Shown: positions 35,276 through 42,199 of the stretch, one piece after another | Position numbering within the stretch: position 1 is the first letter of the stretch | How the letters are laid out: every line of letters begins with the position of its first letter | Source of the DNA: Paenibacillus glycinis | Lineage (GTDB): Bacteria > Bacillota > Bacilli > Paenibacillales > Paenibacillaceae | Direction: 5' to 3' | NCBI RefSeq assembly: GCF_009909185.1 | Contig: NZ_JAAAMV010000002.1 | Coordinates: 62,001-126,000, forward strand | DNA length: 64,000 nt | The notes under the pieces: model-generated | The model's database searches: none | What the model was told of the DNA's origin: nothing | The model's input: only the letters and a program-made list of their open reading frames with translations | Program-made: the position numbers and the translations under genes

Positions 35276-36253
35276 TTAAGCGCCTTGCAGGACGCCGCGC
35301 ACGAATGTGGCTTCCTCCGCGTTCAGCGGGTTGCCCGCTCCCCGCGCGTTGGATTCCACCTGTTGGGCGTTCTTGAAGCCGGGAATCACGCACGCATGCG
35401 GAGATTGCGCAAGCGCGTATTGAATCGCCACCCGCACCAAATCCTGGACCTCGCCGCCGAACCGTTCTTTGACCGGACCGAGCCGGCGGCGGATCTCCAG
35501 CAGACGCTCCTTGGTATACGCCGCGTTGGAAGCCCGAATGTCGCCCTCGCCGAACCGGGGCGGATGCTCCGGTTCGAACTTGTCGAGCAGCAAGCCCTGC
35601 GACAAAGGCCCGAACAGCACGATGCCGAGCTCCCGCTCGTCCGCCCACTTGAACAGGTTCGTGTCCGGCTGATCGAACGGGCTGCCGAACGCGTTGTAAT
35701 GGAATTGCAGCACATCCGGCCGCGTGATCGGACAGACGCGCATGAAATCCCCGTAACCGTAGCCGGATTGGCCGATGACGCGCACTTTGCCTTCCTTCTG
35801 CAGCTGGCGCATCGTATCGGCCGCCTCCTCCAGATACAGATCGTCCGGACCGAAATTCGTATTGTGGAAATAATGAAGGTCCAAATAATCCGTGCTTAAA
35901 TTCAAGAGCGTCTGCTCCAGCTGATGCCGGATATGCAGCGGCTGCATCGCGTTCGGTGCCGTACCGCGGAACCAGCCGACTTTGGACGCGATCACGATTT
36001 CCTCGCGCGGGACTTCCTTCAGAAACCGTCCGATGACGCGCTCCGAATGACCGTCGCCGTATACGTCCGCCGTATCGAAATGATTGATGCCGAGCTCGAA
36101 CGCGCGCTTCAATCCGGCGAGGGACGCGTTGTTGTCATGGCCTGTCCAGCCGACCGCTTCGCCGTCGCGCCACGATGGCCCGCCGATCGCCCAACAGCCT
36201 AAGCTTACCTCGCTAACCCGTAAACCGGAACGTCCCAATACGCGATATTCCAC
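35276..36253 (-). CDS. Aldo/keto reductase
   Basis: 325 residues from a GTG at 36253, chosen because GGGAG lies eight bases upstream; the longer open frame has no ribosome binding site. Catalytic tetrad residues are visible: Asp/Tyr in NHFDTADVYGDGHSER, Lys in IVIASKVGW, His in YLDLHYFHN. The NADPH-binding tail is IPGFKNAQQVESNARG. Probable NADPH-dependent carbonyl reductase; substrate unknown. Monocistronic. Confidence 0.9.
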   Translation of the reverse strand: MEYRVLGRSGLRVSEVSLGCWAIGGPSWRDGEAVGWTGHDNNASLAGLKRAFELGINHFDTADVYGDGHSERVIGRFLKEVPREEIVIASKVGWFRGTAPNAMQPLHIRHQLEQTLLNLSTDYLDLHYFHNTNFGPDDLYLEEAADTMRQLQKEGKVRVIGQSGYGYGDFMRVCPITRPDVLQFHYNAFGSPFDQPDTNLFKWADERELGIVLFGPLSQGLLLDKFEPEHPPRFGEGDIRASNAAYTKERLLEIRRRLGPVKERFGGEVQDLVRVAIQYALAQSPHACVIPGFKNAQQVESNARGAGNPLNAEEATFVRGVLQGA

Positions 36254-36388
36254 AGCGCTTACTCCCTTTTCCTGGTTCGGATGCCATATGCGCCTCCATT
36301 TGGAATCATACCCAAGAAGCGGAGTTCTTGGAAGTACGCACTTTCGCTTCACCTAGTTACCTTTTCGTAACGATCGTGCCGTCCGGCG

Positions 36389-36411
36389 AAAAAAAAGAGA
36401 CCCGAAGGTCT
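36389..36411 (-). terminator. Terminator of the K+ channel gene
   Basis: AGACC/GGTCT with a tetraloop and a run of eight T on the minus strand, right after the stop at 36415. Confidence 0.85.
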
Positions 36412-36414
36412 GCT

Positions 36415-37431
36415 TCATTTGCCGGCAATCGCGCGGTATGTCGCCTCGTCGGCGATCATGTACAATCTCGCGTCCGGCGGGATCGGCACGGCCAGCTTGC
36501 GGTTGACCCCGAGATCGCCGCGGTCCGAGATCAGCGTCGCGCCTCGCGCGAGCAGGTCCTGGAAGGCATCCCCGTACGTCCGCCAGCCCGGCTGCACGGG
36601 AACCTCGTAGATATCGTCGCCATGCTGCCGGCTGAGCAGCTGGCTGAAGATCTCCGAATTGCCTTCCTGCAGCGCCGCGCGGACGGCAAGCCGCGAGATC
36701 GCGTCATGGGACAGCACGAATTCGTTGACGTTGATGTAGCGGAAGTTCTGGATGTTCTTCTCCTGCACGATCTCCACCGTCGAATGAATGCCCGGCGCGA
36801 GCCGCTCGATGCTCGAAGCGATCAGCAGCGATTTCCCGTCGGCCAACGCGGCCTCGTCGATGCGCGAATCCGCGAAGACGATCGCCGACCGCGCGGTCAA
36901 CAGGTTCGCTTCCGCCAGCGTCTCGTCGGAGGCCGGGTCCCCGCTGATGAAATGCACATTGCTCCGCCGCTGCAGCGGATGCCGGTCGGACTCGTCGATG
37001 ATGACGATCTCCGCCTCGGGCAGGTAGGCCAGAATTTCCTCGACCGCATACTGGGCTTTCTTGCTCCAATTGATGATGATGAAATGATCCTTCCCTTGAA
37101 AGCTCAATTCACCGGCCTCCCTCTGGCGTTGAATGGATGCGATGGAATCGATGACCTTGCCGATCAGGAGACTGAGCAGCCCGATTCCGAAGATATACAA
37201 AAAAATGGTAAGCAGCTTGCCCAGCACCGTCTTGGCGTAATAATCGCCGTAGCCGACCGTCGACATCGTCGTCAGCACCCAGTACAGCGCGTTGAACCAA
37301 GAATGGAATGTATCCGGCTCCAGCATGTAGGCGAGCGACGTGCTGACCAGAATGAAAACCGCCGCGGCGAAGACGAGCGACGTGTTCTTGAAGTGCATCG
37401 TTTTTAGGAACAATCGCAGGAAAAAATACAT
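36415..37431 (-). CDS. Two-TM potassium channel with cytoplasmic RCK/TrkA-N domain
   Basis: 338 residues. Two transmembrane helices bracket a pore loop with the K+ filter TMSTVGYGDYYAKT (near residue 60). A nucleotide-binding RCK domain follows (DHFIIINWSKKAQYAVEEIL, EAEIVIIDES, RSNVHFISGDPASDE). The same kind of channel gene (YugO-like) is repeatedly found beside DUF350/ATP-grasp operons. It lies 117 bp downstream of that operon here, after a terminator, so it may be partly independent. Confidence 0.92.
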   Translation of the reverse strand: MYFFLRLFLKTMHFKNTSLVFAAAVFILVSTSLAYMLEPDTFHSWFNALYWVLTTMSTVGYGDYYAKTVLGKLLTIFLYIFGIGLLSLLIGKVIDSIASIQRQREAGELSFQGKDHFIIINWSKKAQYAVEEILAYLPEAEIVIIDESDRHPLQRRSNVHFISGDPASDETLAEANLLTARSAIVFADSRIDEAALADGKSLLIASSIERLAPGIHSTVEIVQEKNIQNFRYINVNEFVLSHDAISRLAVRAALQEGNSEIFSQLLSRQHGDDIYEVPVQPGWRTYGDAFQDLLARGATLISDRGDLGVNRKLAVPIPPDARLYMIADEATYRAIAGK

Positions 37432-37473
37432 CTCTGACCCTCATCCTCTTCGGCTCTATTCGGGCGATGCCGC

Positions 37474-37511
37474 AAAAAAATGGCTCTGCCGGCTTGCGTG
37501 CGGGCAGAGCA
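37474..37511 (-). terminator. Terminator between DUF350 gene and K+ channel gene
   Basis: GCTCTGCC and GGCAGAGC pair around a 12-base loop; the minus strand then reads CATTTTTTT. May allow read-through into the channel gene. Confidence 0.75.
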
Positions 37512-37548
37512 TGTTGAAAAGTTTCAAGCGACAAATCAAGCGGCGCGT

Positions 37549-37950
37549 CTACACGATCAGGCTGCTGACGGCAAAGCTCGTGCCCAGAAAAACGAAGCAG
37601 AGCAGGATGCCGATAGCCGTGTTGCCCTTCTGCAGATGCTCGGAGATCTTGAGTCCGGGCGTGATCAGCTCGAAGAGCCAGTAGGCGGCGATCAGGCAGA
37701 CGTACCCGACCGCGAACCACAGCATCATGTACCAGATGGACGTATTCGTATAGGCGGACACGCCGAGAATGATCGCCGTCGCCAGAAATTTGCCGCCCAG
37801 AGCGAGGCCGACGGCCATATTGCCCTTCCGAAGCTCTTCCAGATCCTTGAACGGCGTCATCCAGCTGAAGATGAGCATCCCGATCAGCTGAAGCAGGAAA
37901 ATCACGATCACACTCACGACGATATTGGTCACGACGACCATCATGCCCAC
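37549..37950 (-). CDS. DUF350 membrane protein (YjfL-like)
   Basis: 133 residues, four transmembrane helices in two related halves (FKDLEELRKGNMAVGLALGG and LKISEHLQKGNTAIGILLC), the internal duplication typical of DUF350. Overlaps the lipoprotein gene by ten bases. In Escherichia coli yjfL is in an operon with yjfM and yjfC, whose counterparts are upstream here. Molecular function unknown. Confidence 0.88.
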   Translation of the reverse strand: MGMMVVVTNIVVSVIVIFLLQLIGMLIFSWMTPFKDLEELRKGNMAVGLALGGKFLATAIILGVSAYTNTSIWYMMLWFAVGYVCLIAAYWLFELITPGLKISEHLQKGNTAIGILLCFVFLGTSFAVSSLIV

Positions 37951-38639
37951 CCCCTGAATTTTGCGTAAGCCAAGTCATAGTCGACGTAATCATGGATTTC
38001 CTCGACCTTGATCGGCACTTTCTTCAAGCTCTTAAGCGATTTGTAACGATCTTCGTCGATCGGCTGCTTGAGCTGGTTGCCCGAAGGCAGCGTCAACACC
38101 GCGAAGTTGCGCGTCTTGCCTTGATATTCCGTCTTGTACACGCCGACAAGCGGGACCGTCGTTTGCAGCGAGATTTTGAGATTGGCGAGATCCGCCTTCG
38201 CCTTGGCCTCGTCCGGATACGACTTGATCGTCGTCCATGCGGACAATTGGACCTCGTCGTGGCCGCTGGCGCCGGTCGTCATGTCGGCGCTCATGAATTG
38301 CATCGTCCAGACGCTGTCGCCGGTCGCGTAATTGCCGTCGTTGGGGAGCAGCGCATTGTCGGGCAGAATCGTCATGTCGCTGCCGATCAGATCGCCTACC
38401 GTACCCTTCACGATCTTGTAGTCCCACGGAATCCGGTTCGTATCGCCGCCGGCATCGGCGGTCGCCGTATCCGAATCGGTATGGAAAACGGTTCGCTGAT
38501 CGTTCGCGCACGAGCTGAGAAGCGCGACGGCGAACAGCGCGAGCATCAGGAATCCAAGCGGCTTCAGCAGGCGGCGGGATCGGGTCCCGGCCGCGCGGGA
38601 TGCCGCGAGTTGGCTTGCATGGTTGTCTGTCATAGTCAA
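37941..38639 (-). CDS. Lipoprotein of the ATP-grasp/DUF350 operon
   Basis: 232 residues. A long basic N-terminus leads into LGFLMLALFAVALLSSC, a lipobox with Cys near residue 44, so the protein is anchored outside the membrane. The mature domain (IPWDYKIVKGTVGDLIGSDM, VWTMQFMSADMT, HDEVQLSAWTTIKSYPDEAK) is not one I recognise with confidence; a DUF4247-like relation is possible. Its start overlaps the ATP-grasp stop by four bases. Function inferred only from the operon. Confidence 0.72.
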   Translation of the reverse strand: MTMTDNHASQLAASRAAGTRSRRLLKPLGFLMLALFAVALLSSCANDQRTVFHTDSDTATADAGGDTNRIPWDYKIVKGTVGDLIGSDMTILPDNALLPNDGNYATGDSVWTMQFMSADMTTGASGHDEVQLSAWTTIKSYPDEAKAKADLANLKISLQTTVPLVGVYKTEYQGKTRNFAVLTLPSGNQLKQPIDEDRYKSLKSLKKVPIKVEEIHDYVDYDLAYAKFRGWA

Positions 38640-39835
38640 TCCTTCACTCCCAACGGGATAAAATGACTCGTATTGCCGGTAATCAGGCCGCCGGCTCTGC
38701 CAAGCATGCCGCCCGGCTTGCCGTTCAGCATGAACATGCCCGTCAGCAGATGGAACTCGCCCTTCGCCGTCCGGATGCGGGCAAGCTCCGCCCGCTTCTG
38801 ATAGACGATCGGGAACAAGACGCTCGTATCGAACCCGTCCCGATCCTCCACTTCCAGCTGGCCTTGTTTGTCGAACAAGCGAACGGAGCCGCCTTCGCGG
38901 CCGAACATCGACTTGGACACGAAGCTGCCCTGGAAGACCGGTTTATTGTAGGTCGGCAGCATGTAACGCCTGATCGTCTTGCGCTCCTCGGCGTCGAACA
39001 GCTGTCCGAGCTCGTACAGCCCCCAGACCGCCGCTTGCAATCCCTTGGATTGAAGCAGGATGCTGTGCGGAGCGTTGAACAGCGCCAGATGGCCGTTATC
39101 CACCGCGTAGAGCAGCGCGTCGCCGCCTTCGTCGATGGCCAGCCATTCTTTCGGATACAAGGCGAACATCCGCTTGATCGCGGTGCCGGTTCCGTCCTTG
39201 AGCACGCCTTCGTCCACCCACAGCTCGAGACAATCGACGCAGCGAACGTCGAGTCCGCTGTGGCGAACAAGCGCTTCGATCGTGCCGGAATCCTCCAGAT
39301 GCTCGCCGTACCCGACGCAAGCGGCCGCTTCGGGCCGTTCCTCCGCCCATGCCGCGGCGACCAACTCCGCCATCTTCGCGTTCGGCGATGAAATGCCGGC
39401 CTTCTCGCACAGCCACGGCGTCGCGATGGCGGATTCGACGTAGCCCGTCGGCGTATCCGCATTCAGCTCCAGCAGCTTGATCGTTCCGTCGGCGGCAATC
39501 GCGAAGTCGAACCTCGCATAGCGGCTGATCAAGCCTTCGGGCGGCAGCGGCAGCAGATCGAGCGTATCCCACAAAATCTCGGGAATGCCGATCAGCTCGT
39601 AAAGCTCGCGTTTCCCGACCAGATGGCGAACGGCCTTGTCGAGTATGAGCCACAGCTTCGCGGACGCGAGCTCGAGCTCGGCGTGCGTCTCGCTCGGCAT
39701 CAGCACGATCTGGTCGATCCAGTATTCTTCAGTCTCCAGGTCCGCCCAAGCGAAGCCGAGCTCGTTCAACCGCGCGACCCGGGCGGCGCGGTCCGGATCC
39801 GGTTCTCCCCATACATCGAATATCGACTCCGTCAA
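38636..39835 (-). CDS. Glutathionylspermidine-synthase-like ATP-grasp ligase (YjfC/YgiC type)
   Basis: 399 residues. Recognised by FGREGGSVRLFD, HFIPLGVKD at the C-terminus, the metal-binding LELNADTPTGYVESAIATPW, and SRYARFDFAIAADGTIKLLE, all characteristic of the C-terminal synthetase half of glutathionylspermidine synthase. Stand-alone relatives (YgiC, YjfC) are predicted to make an amide bond between unknown partners. Four-base overlaps on both sides show tight coupling with the Ser-rich protein and the lipoprotein. Confidence 0.9.
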   Translation of the reverse strand: MTESIFDVWGEPDPDRAARVARLNELGFAWADLETEEYWIDQIVLMPSETHAELELASAKLWLILDKAVRHLVGKRELYELIGIPEILWDTLDLLPLPPEGLISRYARFDFAIAADGTIKLLELNADTPTGYVESAIATPWLCEKAGISSPNAKMAELVAAAWAEERPEAAACVGYGEHLEDSGTIEALVRHSGLDVRCVDCLELWVDEGVLKDGTGTAIKRMFALYPKEWLAIDEGGDALLYAVDNGHLALFNAPHSILLQSKGLQAAVWGLYELGQLFDAEERKTIRRYMLPTYNKPVFQGSFVSKSMFGREGGSVRLFDKQGQLEVEDRDGFDTSVLFPIVYQKRAELARIRTAKGEFHLLTGMFMLNGKPGGMLGRAGGLITGNTSHFIPLGVKD

Positions 39836-40605
39836 CCGCCGAATCCTCCGGACGAATGAGAGCTGCTGCTCGAGCCGGACGAGCTCGATTTCGACGAGCT
39901 GAATACGCTGGACGGCTTGGAGCTGCTCGAACCCGAGCTGCTCACGCCGCTCGACGTGCCTCCGATGCCGCCGGGCTTGGAGGACGAGGACCGCCGGGTG
40001 ATCGTGCCGGACGCGGCGGTCGTCTTCGGATGCACGGTCGAGCCCACGACGGGCTTGTTCTGGAAGTTGCCGCTCGAATAGCTCTTCGTCTTGTAAGGCG
40101 TGCTCGTTCCCGCGTAATAGGTCGTGTGCGAGCTGGACCAGGAACGCGTCGAATACGAGGAACCGCCGTTAAACAACAAATGATACAGAATCAGATCGTC
40201 CCAGCCGAAGCCGGAAGAATAGCCGCCGTTATTGATGATGATCGTATCGCCGGAGCCGCCGCCCTGGCTGACCGCTCCTGTCCCCGCGGCCGGGTCCGTG
40301 CCTGTTCCCGCGGCTTCCTCGTCTTCTTCCAGCAGCGGAATGTTCCAGTCGACCGCCGGATCGAAATACGTTTTGACTTCGTCCGAAGACCACTCGACCA
40401 GCTTCGGCTGATCGCCCGCCGCCGTGCCGTCCGCGGCATACGACGAGGATCCGAACACGGCGCTCGCGAGCATCGCGATGACCATCGAGGTGGATAATAT
40501 CCGAAGCGGCTTGCCGTCCTTCGTAAATAGCTTGGATCTCGCCGGTTCATCCGGTTTGGCTTCCCATTTCAACTGCGCTTCCCCCTGTCGCTGACGGTGT
40601 ATCAA
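39832..40605 (-). CDS. Ser/Gly-rich exported protein, DUF1190-like (YgiB/YjfM analogue)
   Basis: 257 residues. A hydrophobic segment (ILSTSMVIAMLASAVFGSSS, near residues 36-55) after a basic N-terminus suggests export or anchoring. The mature part has an acidic segment (PLLEEDEEAAGTGTDPAAG), then SSYSTRSWSSSHTTYYAG and a long run of Ser with Lys, Gly and Pro ending in SSHSSGGFGG. Such Ser/Gly tails are also seen in YgiB/YjfM beside YgiC/YjfC, so the protein may be a substrate or partner of the ligase; this is inference. Start and stop overlap the neighbours by four bases. Confidence 0.75.
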   Translation of the reverse strand: MIHRQRQGEAQLKWEAKPDEPARSKLFTKDGKPLRILSTSMVIAMLASAVFGSSSYAADGTAAGDQPKLVEWSSDEVKTYFDPAVDWNIPLLEEDEEAAGTGTDPAAGTGAVSQGGGSGDTIIINNGGYSSGFGWDDLILYHLLFNGGSSYSTRSWSSSHTTYYAGTSTPYKTKSYSSGNFQNKPVVGSTVHPKTTAASGTITRRSSSSKPGGIGGTSSGVSSSGSSSSKPSSVFSSSKSSSSGSSSSSHSSGGFGG

Positions 40606-40817
40606 TCGTTCTGCATCGGAACGACCAGAATTTCCAGCTTGCCGTTATCCAAATTCAGCCGGCCTTCCAGCGTCTCGTATTCGCGCGCGCCGACCGTAAT
40701 ATAGTTCACATGCTCGAGCGAAGCGACCATGTTCAGCGACCATGTCCGTTCGTCGATCCGAATCAGCTCGCCGCCTGCGCTCTTCTCGTACAAGACGACG
40801 GATATTCCATTATCCAA
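40602..40817 (-). CDS. Small hydrophilic protein, first gene of the ATP-grasp operon
   Basis: 71 residues from a TTG at 40817, preceded by AAAGGGTG six bases upstream. The sequence (VVLYEKSAGGELIRIDERTW, EHVNYITVGAREYETLEGRL) looks beta-rich and has no signal or membrane segment. I do not recognise a family. It overlaps the next gene by four bases. Confidence 0.7.
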   Translation of the reverse strand: MDNGISVVLYEKSAGGELIRIDERTWSLNMVASLEHVNYITVGAREYETLEGRLNLDNGKLEILVVPMQND

Positions 40818-41036
40818 ACGCGTACACCCTTTCGAACTTGGAGTTTCTACCAAGATTTACAGTAAACGACCAACGAAAGAATTGTCAATGAAAGACTTGT
40901 CAAGAAATGTTGGAAAACCTCGCTTTCTGCTCATTTGTCATTTGGAAATTATTTGTAATTTCCATCATTCACTTATTCAAGTTACGTAGCTCCGGTTATA
41001 AAGATTCACAATTTTATCACGAAATAGAGTCCTTGC

Positions 41037-41138
41037 AAGGAGGTGATAAGAATAACCGGAACCGGCTGTCCGATCGACAAAGCCTTCCCGGTCCATGCAG
41101 CGCCGCTTTCCGCGGAACCAGCAAACAGGCACGATTAA
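41037..41138 (+). other. Very strong ribosome-binding sequence with a 29-31 codon open frame
   Basis: AAGGAGGTGAT at 41037-41047 is a near-complete complement of the 16S 3' end. Downstream an open frame reads GTG (41043) or ATA (41052) to TAA at 41136: ITGTGCPIDKAFPVHAAPLS and eight more residues. No ATG is suitably placed. Either a small peptide with a rare start or a decayed gene. The rest of 40818-41234 holds only the thioredoxin terminator. Confidence 0.3.
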
Positions 41139-41166
41139 CTTGGGCCGCCGACATATAGCTGTCAAC

Positions 41167-41192
41167 AAAAAAAGCCGCGCCAGGCGCAGCTT
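41167..41192 (-). terminator. Terminator of the thioredoxin gene
   Basis: GCTGCGC/GCGCGGC stem with seven T on the minus strand. Confidence 0.8.
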
Positions 41193-41234
41193 GGTAGATC
41201 ATTAATGCCATTAAATAAACGAAGAAACGATTCG

Positions 41235-41555
41235 TTACGCCATGTATTTGGCGACCAGCGTCTCGTAGACGGCTTTCGGCCGAAGGCCGACGAGCTTCTC
41301 CACCGGCTGGCCGTCATGGAACACGATCACCGTCGGCATCGACATGATGCCGTATTCCGTCGCGATCCTCGGCGAATCGTCGCAGTCGAGCTCGAGCACC
41401 GCCAGCGCGTCTCCGTGCTCCGCGCCCAGCTGGTCCAGCAGCGGCTTGATCGCCTTGCACGGCGGACACCATGCGGCCCCGAATTCGACCAGCGTCACGC
41501 CTTCCTGCCTGATTCCTTCATGAAACGTAGCATCGTTCACCGCGATCATCGTCAT
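41235..41555 (-). CDS. Thioredoxin
   Basis: 106 residues with the active site FGAAWCPPCKAIKP (Cys-Pro-Pro-Cys instead of the usual Cys-Gly-Pro-Cys) and the cis-Pro loop IMSMPTVIVFHDGQ. The altered active-site dipeptide changes redox potential in known variants. It follows the MerR gene by 20 bp, so it is likely part of a MerR-controlled redox or stress response, unlike the housekeeping trxA. Confidence 0.92.
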   Translation of the reverse strand: MTMIAVNDATFHEGIRQEGVTLVEFGAAWCPPCKAIKPLLDQLGAEHGDALAVLELDCDDSPRIATEYGIMSMPTVIVFHDGQPVEKLVGLRPKAVYETLVAKYMA

Positions 41556-41575
41556 GTTCGTTCCTCCCGGTACGG

Positions 41576-41926
41576 TTATTGGCTTTCCTGTATCGACCGG
41601 ATACGGTCCAGCAGATTCGTCCGGATCTGGCCGAGCTGAAGCAGCTGGGCATCGATCTCCTGCAGCTTGCGCTCGTAGATCGGAAGCACCTCCGCGCAGA
41701 ACGCCTCCTTGTTCTTCAGCACGCAGTTCAGAAAGCTGCCGATCTGCTCCGTCGTGAGCCCGAGCGATAAATAAAACTGAATCGTCCGCACCTGCTCCTC
41801 GGCCACCCAGTTATACGTCCGGTATCCGTTGTCCATGCGCACGGAAGCCAACAGTCCCTCCTGCTCGTAATAACGCAGCGAACGGACGCTCGCCCCGGTC
41901 CGCTTGGACAATTCGCCGATTTTCAT
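41576..41926 (-). CDS. MerR-family transcriptional regulator
   Basis: 116 residues. The DNA-binding domain is typical (MKIGELSKRTGASVRSLRYY, EQEGLLASVRMDNGYRTYN), followed by a coiled-coil dimer helix (ERKLQEIDAQLLQLGQIRTN). Two cysteines (LNCVLKNKEAFCAEV) could be sensory. GGAGG precedes the ATG. Co-transcribed with thioredoxin from a promoter with MerR-type geometry. Confidence 0.9.
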   Translation of the reverse strand: MKIGELSKRTGASVRSLRYYEQEGLLASVRMDNGYRTYNWVAEEQVRTIQFYLSLGLTTEQIGSFLNCVLKNKEAFCAEVLPIYERKLQEIDAQLLQLGQIRTNLLDRIRSIQESQ

Positions 41927-41961
41927 GCCGCCCTGCCTCCTTCTCCGATCGTTACGCCTTC

Positions 41962-41993
41962 ATTATAAACCCTGCCATTAACGTCAGGGTCAA
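41962..41993 (-). promoter_or_regulatory. MerR-type promoter with stretched spacer and dyad
   Basis: On the minus strand TTGACC (41988-41993) and TATAAT (41962-41967) are 20 bp apart, instead of 17. The spacer holds an imperfect dyad with arms ACCCTG and CAGGGT (41969-41990) around GTTAAT. Long spacers with a central dyad are the hallmark of promoters that MerR proteins untwist. Confidence 0.75.
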
Positions 41994-42097
41994 GTCGTTT
42001 TTTCAAAGCTGTCCCGCTCCGGCGGTCCGCCGGCTGCGTACCGATCATGGAGACGCTTACTGCGTGCCGATCATGCGGGCGTTGGCCGAGAACGCGC

Positions 42098-42123
42098 AAA
42101 AAGCCGCAGTTACGCGGCTTTTT
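42098..42123. terminator. Bidirectional terminator
   Basis: AAAAAGCCGC/GCGGCTTTTT around a six-base loop, 77 bp after the stop of the GH94-type giant gene. Two near copies of GCGTGCCGATCATG lie at about 42036 and 42061. Confidence 0.85.
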
Positions 42124-42199
42124 GCGGGTTCTGGCTATATTGATATTGCAGGTTCACGATTCGATGCCAAAGCCTGCTCCGCATCCGCTGCGAACACGG

